From positions 558,001 to 622,000 of the forward strand of contig NZ_CP136946.1 in NCBI RefSeq assembly GCF_050916355.1: a stretch of 64,000 bases of DNA, read 5' to 3'. The translations under genes and the position numbers were made by a program. The notes below the pieces were generated by a model. It did no database searches. It was not told the origin of the DNA and worked only from the letters and a program-made list of their open reading frames with translations. Shown here piece after piece: positions 35,900 to 44,111 of this stretch (the first letter of the stretch is position 1; each line of letters begins with the position of its first letter). The DNA comes from Jeongeupia wiesaeckerbachi (GTDB lineage: Bacteria; Pseudomonadota; Gammaproteobacteria; Burkholderiales; Chitinibacteraceae).

Positions 35900-36600
35900 C
35901 AGTCGGCCGATACCGACGCCGAAAATACGTAGCCGCTGCCGCGCACGGTCTTGATCAGCTGCGCATCGCGGTCGTTCAGGCGCTGGCGCAGCCGGCTGAT
36001 CTGCACATCGAGCGAACGGTCGAGCGGGCCGAGATCGCGGCCGCGCGTCGCCTCGGCCAGCCAGCTGCGGTCAAGGATTTCGCCGGGACGTTCGACCAGC
36101 AGCTTGAGCAACTGGAAATCGAGCCCGGTCAATTTGACCGTCTCGCCATCGGGCGCGGTCAGCGTGCGCTCGAGCGTGTCGAGCGTAAAGCCGGCAAAGC
36201 GCAAGGCCCGCGATGCGGTGGGCGTCGCCTCGCCCGTCCGGCGGTGGATCGCCTTGATCCGCGCCAGCAGTTCGCGCGGGTTGTAGGGCTTGCCGATGTA
36301 GTCGTCGGCGCCGAGTTCGAGACCGACGATCTTGTCGGTGTCGTCGGCGCTGGCGGTCAGCATGATGATCGGCACGGTCGAGCTTTTACGCACCCGCGCG
36401 CACAGCGCGAAACCGTCGGTATCGGGCAGCATCACGTCGAGGATCACCAGCGACAGCTCGTTGCGGCTGCGTTCGAACTCGGCGAGGAAGCTGGCGCCGT
36501 CATGCGCCAGCAGCACCTCGTACTGGTTTTTCTCGAGGTAGGTCTTGAGCAGCGTGCGGATTTTCTGGTCGTCGTCGACAAGCAGTATCTTGCGGGTCAT
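35899..36600 (-). CDS. OmpR-family response regulator
   Basis: A 233-residue regulator. The receiver domain starts KILLVDDDQKIRTLLK and holds the phosphoacceptor Asp in LVILDVMLPDTDGF and the conserved Lys in DYIGKPYNPRELLARI. The C-terminal winged helix shows VKLTGLDFQLLKLLVERPGE and LDVQISRLRQRL, ending in the usual TVRGSGYVF. The ATG at 36600 overlaps the end of the binding-protein gene by 4 bases. The likely target is the divergent CUT1 importer operon about 1.6 kb away, by analogy with GltR, which controls the glucose ABC operon in Pseudomonas. That is inference. Confidence 0.95.
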   Translation of the reverse strand: MTRKILLVDDDQKIRTLLKTYLEKNQYEVLLAHDGASFLAEFERSRNELSLVILDVMLPDTDGFALCARVRKSSTVPIIMLTASADDTDKIVGLELGADDYIGKPYNPRELLARIKAIHRRTGEATPTASRALRFAGFTLDTLERTLTAPDGETVKLTGLDFQLLKLLVERPGEILDRSWLAEATRGRDLGPLDRSLDVQISRLRQRLNDRDAQLIKTVRGSGYVFSASVSAD

Positions 36601-37859
36601 TTTTCGTCTCCTCCTTGCTCCGCGAGCGTGCGCACCAGTCCGGCGATGCGGCGCTGGATCTCGCCGACCGGGACATGATCGTCGCTGTAGAAGCGGTGCA
36701 GCTGGGCAATGATTGCATCCTTGAGCGTTTCGTCGGTGGCCATCCGGTGCACCATGCTTGGCGCCTGCACGCCGGCGCCGCGGCCAAAGGTGCGCCACGA
36801 GGCGCGCGCGCAGGCATCCATCGTCGCCGTGTCGGCATCGCGGCGCACCGGCACCGAGCCCTTGATGTGGTTGTACGCGGCCTGGACGGACGGACTCACC
36901 ATCAGTTTGGCGAGTTTTTCCTGCTCCGGCTGCGTGCCGTAGTTGCCGGCGAACATCACGAAGCTGTCGACGCTGTAGAGATGCATGTTCTCGGTGCCCG
37001 GCACGGCGATACAGCCGAAATCGATATCGACGGCCTTGCCGAGCGCCTGCAACTCGCCCTTGGCCCAGTCACCCATGATGAACATCGCCGTATCGCCGCG
37101 CGCCAGCGATCGGGCCAGCACATCCCAGGCCGGTTCGCCCTGCGGTGCATAGCGGCGCAACTCGCGCAGCCGGTTCAGCGCCCGCGTCACCCGGGCGTCG
37201 AACCACAGATTGCTGTTGCGGCGCGCATACAGCGAGCGATAGAAACCCGGCCCGCCTTCGGACAGCGCCAGCGTCTCGAACAGCGTCGCGACCTGCCACG
37301 GCTGGCCCGACTGCGCCAGCGGCGTCACGCCGCGCCGGGCCAGCGCATCGGCGACCCGGTCGAATTCGGCCCAGGTCTTCGGCGGCGCCAGCCCGGCATC
37401 GGCGAAGACCTTGCGGTTGTAGAACAGCACATTGATCCGGTGAATGCCCAGCGGCGCGGCGACCACGTGACCGCGCTGGCGCACCAGCGTCCAGATCGTC
37501 GGAAACAGCCGCATGTTCCAGTTGCCCGCGGCGGCGACGTCGTCGAGTTCGAGCAGCAGCCCGAGGTCGGCCCACTCGGTGATCGCCGGGCCGATCAGCT
37601 GCGCCGAGTCGGGCGCCCGCCCGCCGAGCACGCGCGCCTTGAGCACCTTCATCGCGCCAATGCCGGCGCCACCGGGAATCGCCGCGTTGCGCCACGCCAC
37701 GCCGTCGTCGACCGCGCGCTCGGCCAGCTCATCGACGGCACGACGCTCGCTGACCGACGTCCACCAGTGCAACACGTCAAAGTGATCATCGGCACGTGCG
37801 GCGATCGTTGCCGTGCACAACACGGCGCAGCAGAGGAAGTGGACTCGGAGCAAGGGCAT
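36597..37859 (-). CDS. GtsA-like periplasmic sugar-binding protein, sensory component
   Basis: A 420-residue exported protein (signal peptide MPLLRVHFLCCAVLCTATIAARA). It resembles the glucose/mannose-binding protein GtsA of Pseudomonas along its length: VLHWWTSVSERRAVDELA, AMKVLKARVLGG, APLGIHRINVLFYN, LAQSGQPWQ, MFIMGDWAKGE and KGSVPVRRD. It is not next to permease genes; it is the first gene of an operon with a response regulator and a histidine kinase, joined by 4-base and 1-base overlaps. It is therefore more likely a sensor input than a transport component. The C-terminal MVHRMATDETLKDAIIAQ is also family-typical. Confidence 0.88.
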   Translation of the reverse strand: MPLLRVHFLCCAVLCTATIAARADDHFDVLHWWTSVSERRAVDELAERAVDDGVAWRNAAIPGGAGIGAMKVLKARVLGGRAPDSAQLIGPAITEWADLGLLLELDDVAAAGNWNMRLFPTIWTLVRQRGHVVAAPLGIHRINVLFYNRKVFADAGLAPPKTWAEFDRVADALARRGVTPLAQSGQPWQVATLFETLALSEGGPGFYRSLYARRNSNLWFDARVTRALNRLRELRRYAPQGEPAWDVLARSLARGDTAMFIMGDWAKGELQALGKAVDIDFGCIAVPGTENMHLYSVDSFVMFAGNYGTQPEQEKLAKLMVSPSVQAAYNHIKGSVPVRRDADTATMDACARASWRTFGRGAGVQAPSMVHRMATDETLKDAIIAQLHRFYSDDHVPVGEIQRRIAGLVRTLAEQGGDEK

Positions 37860-38216
37860 CGCTGTCTGGGTTTTCGCCGCAGCTTATCAGTAAGGCTGAC
37901 CGGCATTTTGTAAAGAAAGCTTGCGTTTGTTGAACTTGCGTTAGGGCCCTGGCGGGCCGCGTTCGGCGTTCATGATCCGTGAAATCAGCCGGTGCACCGC
38001 ATTGACGTGCCCGGAACGTAATAAAACGTAACAGCGCCAGCAACGAAAAAACAAACAAATCAATTAAAAATCAATGACATAAGCAAATACGTAGTCGGAA
38101 ACATCGCACTACTAGGTGTCACAAAAACGCCGATGCTACTGTGCAGCCACGGTCGGTACCAAGCCGATCCACACAAAGAGATACAGGCACCACTCCAGAC
38201 CTGAGGAGGTCGATAC
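37860..38216. promoter_or_regulatory. Divergent promoter region between the three-component operon and the CUT1 importer
   Basis: A 357-base non-coding gap whose middle (about 38020-38110) is far more AT-rich than the surroundings. AATCAAT occurs twice as a direct repeat with an 11-base period (38058-38065 and 38069-38076), one helical turn apart, and the same heptamer forms the palindrome upstream of the deacetylase. This suits a dimeric OmpR-type regulator, which binds tandem repeats. A strong ribosome-binding site (GAGGAGG) precedes the importer's first gene. No open reading frame here looks real. Confidence 0.45.
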
Positions 38217-39467
38217 ATGCAAGGCAACCGCTTCATCCGCACGGCACTCTGTGCCGCGCTGCTCGCCGCCGGCGCTGCACAAGCCGGCAACCTGACCATC
38301 GAATCGTGGCGTACTGACGACAAGGCGCTGTGGGAAGACGTGCTGATCCCGGCGTTCAACAAGAAATATCCGGACGTGAAGGTGAAGTTCGCCCCGACCG
38401 CGCCGACCGAGTACGACTCGAGCCTGCAGACCCGCCTTACTGGCGGCACCGCCGGTGACCTGATCACCTGCCGTCCGTTCGACAAGTCGCTCGACCTGTT
38501 CAAGAAGGGTTACCTCGAAAGCCTGAACGGCAAGCAAGGGATGCAGAATTTCCCGGAATCGGCCAAGGTGGCGTGGCAGACCGACGATGGCAAGTCGTCG
38601 TTCTGCATGCCGATGGGCGCGGTGATGCACGGCTTCCTGTACAACAAGAAGATCTTCACCGAGCTGGGCGTCCAGCCGCCGAAGACCATCGACGAATTCC
38701 ACAAGGTGCTCGAAGCCGCCAAGAAGGCCGGCAAGGTACCGCTGGCACTGGGTACCGCCGACCAGTGGGAAGCCAACCAGATCGTGTTCACCTCGATCGG
38801 TGCGCCGTACTGGAAGGGTGAGGAAGGCCGCAAGGCGCTGATCGCCGGCAAGGCCAAGTTCACCGATCCGCAATTCGTCGCCGCCTGGGACGAAATGAGC
38901 AAGTGGGGCCCGTACCTCGCCAAGGGCTACTCGGCCCAGACCTATGCCGACACGCAGAACCTGTTCGCATCGGGCAAGGCTGCCGTCGTCGCCGTCGGCT
39001 CGTGGGACATCTCCTACTACAACCAGAACGCCAAGTTCGAATACGGCGCCTTCCCGCCGCCGGTGCCGAAGGCCGGTGACAAGTGCTACATCTCGGATCA
39101 TCCGGATATCGGCATGGGCGTGAACCCGAAGTCCAAGAACAAGGACGACGCGTACAAGTTCCTGACGTGGCTGGGTTCGCAGGAATTCGCCGACCTGTAC
39201 ACCAACAAGGTCACCGGCTTCTATTCGCTGTCGAATCACCTGATCTCGGTCAAGGATCCGGTCGCCAAGCAGATGCTCGACTGGCGCAAGAGCTGCGCGT
39301 CGACGATCCGCCTGAACGCCCAGATCATGAACCGCGGCGAGCCGAACATGGAAAACGAGCTGTGGAACGTCAACAGCCAGGTCCTGAACGGCAAGATGAC
39401 GCCGAAGGATGCGGCCACCCGCATCCAGACCGGTTTCGCCAAGTGGTACAAGCCGCAACAGAAGTAA
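38217..39467 (+). CDS. CUT1 sugar ABC transporter substrate-binding protein
   Basis: Periplasmic sugar-binding protein of 416 residues with a signal peptide (MQGNRFIRTALCAALLAAGAAQA). NLTIESWRTDDKALWEDVLIPAFNKKYP, FDKSLDLFKKGYLESL, YNKKIFTELGVQPPKTIDEFHKVL and the late segment GFYSLSNHL are the usual features of oligosaccharide-binding proteins of cluster 1. The ligand is not certain; in a chitin degrader, chitobiose or GlcNAc is a reasonable guess. A GAGGAGG site sits 6-9 bases before the ATG. A strong intrinsic terminator follows, so this protein should be made in excess over the permeases. Confidence 0.93.
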   Translation: MQGNRFIRTALCAALLAAGAAQAGNLTIESWRTDDKALWEDVLIPAFNKKYPDVKVKFAPTAPTEYDSSLQTRLTGGTAGDLITCRPFDKSLDLFKKGYLESLNGKQGMQNFPESAKVAWQTDDGKSSFCMPMGAVMHGFLYNKKIFTELGVQPPKTIDEFHKVLEAAKKAGKVPLALGTADQWEANQIVFTSIGAPYWKGEEGRKALIAGKAKFTDPQFVAAWDEMSKWGPYLAKGYSAQTYADTQNLFASGKAAVVAVGSWDISYYNQNAKFEYGAFPPPVPKAGDKCYISDHPDIGMGVNPKSKNKDDAYKFLTWLGSQEFADLYTNKVTGFYSLSNHLISVKDPVAKQMLDWRKSCASTIRLNAQIMNRGEPNMENELWNVNSQVLNGKMTPKDAATRIQTGFAKWYKPQQK

Positions 39468-39499
39468 GTCTTCCTCTGCAGTCGAACGTGTAGCTGTTG

Positions 39500-39529
39500 G
39501 GCCGGCGGCGTGCCGCCGGCCATTTTTTT
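39500..39529 (+). terminator. Intraoperonic intrinsic terminator after the binding-protein gene
   Basis: Perfect 9-bp GC stem (GGCCGGCGG with CCGCCGGCC, 39500-39508 and 39513-39521), 4-base loop, then A and seven T. It lies between the binding-protein gene and the first permease gene of the same operon, a common device for excess production of the binding protein by partial termination. Confidence 0.9.
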
Positions 39530-39551
39530 GCCCGAACTTCGGAGTGAGGCC

Positions 39552-40466
39552 ATGAAACGCGCCTTCCCCTGGCACATTGCCGTTTTCCTTGCCCCCGCCT
39601 TCCTGATCTACACCGCGTTCAGCGCGTTGCCGCTGCTCGATACGCTCAGGCTGGGGTTTTTCACCACGCACGACTCGGGTCAACAGACCTTCGTCGGCCT
39701 GGCCAACTACATCAAGCTCCTGACCGATCCGGACTGGTCCGCCAGTTTCTGGAACGCCATGCACAACAACGTGAAGTTCTTCCTGATCGTGATGTTCGTG
39801 CAGAACCCGATCGCGCTGCTGCTGGCGGCGCTGCTGTCGATGCACGGCGTGCGCGGTGCCAAGGGCTACCAGACGCTGATCTTCCTGCCGACGCTGCTGT
39901 CGGTGGTGATCATCGGCTTCATCTGGCAACTGATCCTCTCGCCGCTGTGGGGCGTCTCCGAGAAGCTGCTTGGCTTCGTCGGCATGGCCGATTATTTCCA
40001 GCCCTGGCTCGGCGACGAAGGCAGCGCGCTGATCACGCTGTCGCTGATCTCGGTGTGGCAGTTCGTCGGCGTGCCGATGATGCTGATCTACGCCTCGCTG
40101 ATCGCGATTCCTGACGAAATCATCGAAGCCGCGCGGATCGAGGGCGCCAGCTCGTGGCACATCTTCTGGACGATCCGGCTGCCGCTGATCCTGCCGACGC
40201 TGGGCCTCGTCACCATCCTGACCTTCGTCGGCAACTTCAACGCCTTCGACCTGATTTACGCGGTCAAGGGCGCGATCGCCGGACCGAACTACAGCACCGA
40301 TCTCTTGGGCACCTTCTTCTACCGCACCTTCTTCGGCTACCAGAGCCAGATCGGCAGCCCGACGATGGGCGCAGCGGTGGCGACGACGATGTTCCTGATC
40401 ATCCTCTCCGGCGTCGGCGTCTACTTCTACTTCATCCAGCGCAAGCTGCAGCGCTTCGCTTTCTGA
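39552..40466 (+). CDS. CUT1 sugar ABC transporter permease 1
   Basis: A 304-residue inner-membrane permease of the MalF/LacF type with six predicted helices. The cytoplasmic EAA loop is IPDEIIEAARIEGASSWHIFWTIRLP, with the conserved EAA---G pattern that docks to the ATPase. I start at the ATG at 39552 (GGAGTG upstream), leaving out the 14 extra codons. The second permease begins 10 bases after the stop. Confidence 0.94.
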   Translation: MKRAFPWHIAVFLAPAFLIYTAFSALPLLDTLRLGFFTTHDSGQQTFVGLANYIKLLTDPDWSASFWNAMHNNVKFFLIVMFVQNPIALLLAALLSMHGVRGAKGYQTLIFLPTLLSVVIIGFIWQLILSPLWGVSEKLLGFVGMADYFQPWLGDEGSALITLSLISVWQFVGVPMMLIYASLIAIPDEIIEAARIEGASSWHIFWTIRLPLILPTLGLVTILTFVGNFNAFDLIYAVKGAIAGPNYSTDLLGTFFYRTFFGYQSQIGSPTMGAAVATTMFLIILSGVGVYFYFIQRKLQRFAF

Positions 40467-40476
40467 GGATCGGGCC

Positions 40477-41316
40477 ATGAAACACAAAGTCACCCGCGCG
40501 GCCGGCACCGGCTTCACCCATCTGGTGCTCGGCGGCTACACGCTGCTGGCGCTGTTCCCCATCCTGCTCGTCATCATCAACTCGGTGAAAAGCAAGGAAG
40601 GCATTTTCGACTCGCCGCTGTCGCTGCCGACCGCCGAAACCTGGTCGCTGGTCGGCTTCGAGAAGGTGCTCGCCAAGTCGCCGTTCATTCATTTCTTCGG
40701 CAACAGCCTCACCGTCACGCTGGTGTCGCTGGTGCTGATCCTGGTGCTTGGCGCGATGGCGGCCTGGGCCTTGTCCGAGTACAAGTTCCGCGGCAGCAAG
40801 CTGCTGGCGATCTATATGGCTTTCGGCATCATGGTGCCGATCCGCCTCGGCACCGTGTCGATTCTTGAGCTGATCGTCAAACTCGAGCTGACCAACACGC
40901 TGACCGCGCTGATCCTCGTCTACGTGGCGCAAGGCCTGCCGCTGGCGATCATGATCCTCGGCGAATTCATACAGCAGGTGCCGAAGGAATTGAAGGAAGC
41001 GGCGCGCTGCGACGGCGTCGGCGAGTTCAAGATCTTCTTCCAGATCATCCTGCCCTTGATCCGGCCCGCGGTAGCCACCGTCGCCGTGTTCACCATGGTG
41101 CCGATCTGGAACGACCTATGGTTCCCGCTGATCCTCGCCCCGGGCGAAGAAACCCAGACCGTCACCCTTGGCGTGCAGCAGTTCATCGGCCAGTACGTCA
41201 CCGACTGGAACGCCGTGCTCGCCTCGCTTTCGCTCGCCGTCCTGCCCGTCCTCGTGATGTACGTGTTCGCCTCGCGTCAACTGATCCGCGGTATCACCGC
41301 GGGTGCAGTGAAGTAA
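40477..41316 (+). CDS. CUT1 sugar ABC transporter permease 2
   Basis: A 279-residue inner-membrane permease of the MalG type with six helices. The EAA loop reads VPKELKEAARCDGVGEFKIFFQIILP. NSLTVTLVSLVLILVLGAMAAWALS and RQLIRGITAGAVK at the C-terminus are typical. It pairs with the preceding permease to form the membrane channel, and the ATPase gene follows 16 bases later. Confidence 0.95.
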   Translation: MKHKVTRAAGTGFTHLVLGGYTLLALFPILLVIINSVKSKEGIFDSPLSLPTAETWSLVGFEKVLAKSPFIHFFGNSLTVTLVSLVLILVLGAMAAWALSEYKFRGSKLLAIYMAFGIMVPIRLGTVSILELIVKLELTNTLTALILVYVAQGLPLAIMILGEFIQQVPKELKEAARCDGVGEFKIFFQIILPLIRPAVATVAVFTMVPIWNDLWFPLILAPGEETQTVTLGVQQFIGQYVTDWNAVLASLSLAVLPVLVMYVFASRQLIRGITAGAVK

Positions 41317-41332
41317 TCCGGAGTAAACAGCC

Positions 41333-42466
<1,134 letters not shown>

Positions 42467-42486
42467 TTCATCGTATCGACCTCAAT

Positions 42487-42519
42487 AAAAAAGCGCGGCC
42501 TCTCGGTCGCGCTTTTTTT
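42487..42519. terminator. Intrinsic terminator of the CUT1 operon
   Basis: A 10-bp stem with one G-U pair (AAGCGCGGCC with GGTCGCGCTT) and loop TCTC, with six A on the left and seven T on the right. It lies 20 bases after the ATPase stop and could also end transcripts arriving from the minus strand. Confidence 0.9.
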
Positions 42520-42569
42520 GTATCTGTTAATGCACACATGCTCTTTCGTTGCCAGACACGACAAAACCA

Positions 42570-42815
42570 CTAGTCGATTGGCGAACCTGCATTTTCTCGA
42601 ATCAACTGCAGCACAAGCTGCTGGTCGCCAACGATGCCCTCGGATCCAAGGAACCTCGCGACCTCCATACGACCATCTTCAAAGACATCGATTTCAACGC
42701 GTTCTCCAGCCAGCGTAAGCGTCACCAGCACGGTGTCATGGCGAAACCGCCCTAGTGTGAAGCTGACCCTCGCCTCTTCCAGCGTCGCGAGCAACTCAAA
42801 GAGAGAGTGACTCAC
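42570..42815 (-). CDS. Small conserved-looking hypothetical protein
   Basis: An 81-residue acidic protein with no signal or membrane segment. Its pattern, a helix (FELLATLEEARVSF), then two beta hairpins (DTVLVTLTLAGERVEIDVFEDGRMEVARF) and a C-terminal helix, resembles small orphan proteins found scattered in bacteria. I cannot name the family. The start is a GTG at 42815, six bases after the stop of the yqjK-like gene, so it may be the distal gene of that operon, although no good ribosome-binding site is visible. Confidence 0.6.
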   Translation of the reverse strand: MSHSLFELLATLEEARVSFTLGRFRHDTVLVTLTLAGERVEIDVFEDGRMEVARFLGSEGIVGDQQLVLQLIRENAGSPID

Positions 42816-42821
42816 TGGCGG

Positions 42822-43127
42822 CTAGCTACGCTTGAACAAGCGCCGCGCCAGCAGCATCACCTTCCACGCGCCCAGCGCCACCGGCAGCATCTGTGCGATG
42901 CCGCGTACGCGGTATTTCTTGGTGAAGAGTTTGCTGGCCAGCATCAGCATGCCGCCGTTGCCCTGCAGTTTCTTCAGGATCGACAGCCACAGCAGTCCGC
43001 GCTTGCCCTGGGCCAGCGGGGCGCGGATTTCGGTCAGGCAGACGGCGATCTGCAGCCGGTGCGTTTCGGCTTCGAGCTGCAGCAATTGCTTGCGGGCCTC
43101 GCGGCCCTTGAGGCGCGGATCGCTCAT
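42822..43127 (-). CDS. Small basic protein in YqjK position (yqjDEK-type operon)
   Basis: A 101-residue basic protein of unknown function, MSDPRLKGREARKQLLQLEAE at the N-terminus, a central hydrophobic stretch and a C-terminus ending RLFKRS. The position directly after the DUF883 and holin-like genes corresponds to yqjK in the E. coli yqjDEK cluster, though the sequence match is weak. Its ATG overlaps the end of the preceding gene by 4 bases (ATGA). A stress-related membrane association is likely only by analogy. Confidence 0.75.
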   Translation of the reverse strand: MSDPRLKGREARKQLLQLEAETHRLQIAVCLTEIRAPLAQGKRGLLWLSILKKLQGNGGMLMLASKLFTKKYRVRGIAQMLPVALGAWKVMLLARRLFKRS

Positions 43128-43513
43128 CGCAGGAAATGCTCCTTGTCGCGGCGCAGTTCTTCGATCGTCAGCGCGAACGGCGTTTTGGCATGGCGGATGC
43201 CGTTCCAGGCGAACCACAAGCTGCCCGCACCGAGCAGAAGGAAAGCCAGCACGAGCGCAACCACGGTATAGACGCGCCAAGGCTCGGGCACGAGCAGGAT
43301 CGCGCCAAGGGTGATCGCCAGCAGCGCCAGCAGCAGCAGGCCGGCACCGAGCACGCCGAGCACCAGTGTTTTCAGCAGGCGCTCGCGCGCCTCCTCAAGT
43401 TCGATCGACAGGATGCCAAGATGGGCGTGCAGCAAACCCAGCGCGCTGCCGGCCAGCCGTTTGAGGACGTTGGGGTGGCCGGCATGTTGGCCGGCCGATT
43501 CGGTTTCGCTCAT
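43124..43513 (-). CDS. Phage holin family protein (YqjE-like)
   Basis: A 129-residue inner-membrane protein with two long hydrophobic helices (about 50-75 and 82-105) joined by a short PEPWR turn, the DUF1469/YqjE pattern. The N-terminal cytoplasmic part (LKRLAGSALGLLHAHLGILSIELEEARERL) is amphipathic. Despite the family name it is chromosomal and not a lysis protein. The ATG at 43513 is chosen over the upstream codons, which lack homology. It follows yqjD-like by about 80 bases containing a perfect palindrome. Confidence 0.87.
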   Translation of the reverse strand: MSETESAGQHAGHPNVLKRLAGSALGLLHAHLGILSIELEEARERLLKTLVLGVLGAGLLLLALLAITLGAILLVPEPWRVYTVVALVLAFLLLGAGSLWFAWNGIRHAKTPFALTIEELRRDKEHFLR

Positions 43514-43560
43514 GTATTGGACACGGGCTCGGAATAAGGGACGGGCACGATGCCCGAAAC

Positions 43561-43582
43561 GCCGGCTTGCATGCAAGCCGGC
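43561..43582. repeat. Perfect 22-bp palindrome between the yqjD-like and yqjE-like genes
   Basis: GCCGGCTTGCA followed by its exact inverse, with no spacer, 10 bases past the stop of the DUF883 gene. There is no T tract. A second small hairpin (GGGCA-CGA-TGCCC, about 43543-43555) lies just downstream on the transcript. Together they look like an intercistronic mRNA-stability or processing structure. Confidence 0.6.
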
Positions 43583-43591
43583 GGAGGAGAT

Positions 43592-43909
43592 TTAGCGGCG
43601 CGACACCAGCAGGCCGAGCAGGAAACCCACACCTGCGGCGACGCCGACCGAGGTCCACGGGTTTTCATGCACGTATTCGTCGGTGACCTTGGCCGCGACC
43701 TTGGCCTTGCCGGCAACGAGGCGCTCGGTTTCAACCAGCTTCTGCTTGGCGACCGAAAGGTTGGCGGCGATTTTTTCACGCAGCGCCCGGCCCTGTTCGG
43801 AGCCATCGCTGGCGACTTCCTTGAGCATCGACTCGGTTTCCGCAAGTACATTGCGCAGATCGTCGATCAGTTCATCTTGGTTCAGATTCGCTTCACCATT
43901 GCTGGACAT
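43592..43909 (-). CDS. DUF883 family protein (YqjD/ElaB-like), ribosome-associated membrane protein
   Basis: A 105-residue protein: a long amphipathic helix/coiled coil (about 5-75) and one C-terminal membrane helix (VGVAAGVGFLLGLLVSRR) ending in two arginines. YVHENPWTSVGVAAGVG is the DUF883 signature. E. coli YqjD binds stationary-phase ribosomes to the membrane. I start at 43909, where AGGAGG is 8 bases upstream; the ATG at 43915 would be too close to it. It is the first gene of the yqjDEK-like operon and is divergent from valS. Confidence 0.92.
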   Translation of the reverse strand: MSSNGEANLNQDELIDDLRNVLAETESMLKEVASDGSEQGRALREKIAANLSVAKQKLVETERLVAGKAKVAAKVTDEYVHENPWTSVGVAAGVGFLLGLLVSRR

Positions 43910-44072
43910 TCGCATTACCTCCTGAGAAATGACGGACAAGAACTGACAATAACCTAATTACCTCATTCACCATTGTGGCTGACCGACAGCGAAACCCCAA
44001 CCGTTACGATTACCTACAAAACGCCGGGAACCATGGCAAGCAAGCCGCGCCGACGCGCGTCGTCCGACCCTG

Positions 44073-44078
44073 TATAAT
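44073..44078 (+). promoter_or_regulatory. Possible -10 element for valS
   Basis: A perfect TATAAT preceded directly by TG, about 35 bases upstream of the valS ATG, in an otherwise GC-rich stretch. No good -35 hexamer is present at 16-18 bases. A short leader of about 30 bases would follow. Confidence 0.4.
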
Positions 44079-44111
44079 TGCCTGTTTTTCACCGATTTTT
44101 CGCCGCCCGCC

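Noticed and set aside
38136..40517. 793-codon minus-strand frame opposite the CUT1 binding protein and permease
   Set aside because: Low-complexity shadow; the opposite strand has signal peptide, terminator and family motifs.
43124..43513. Prophage holin
   Set aside because: It sits in a yqjDEK-like chromosomal operon with no other phage gene nearby.
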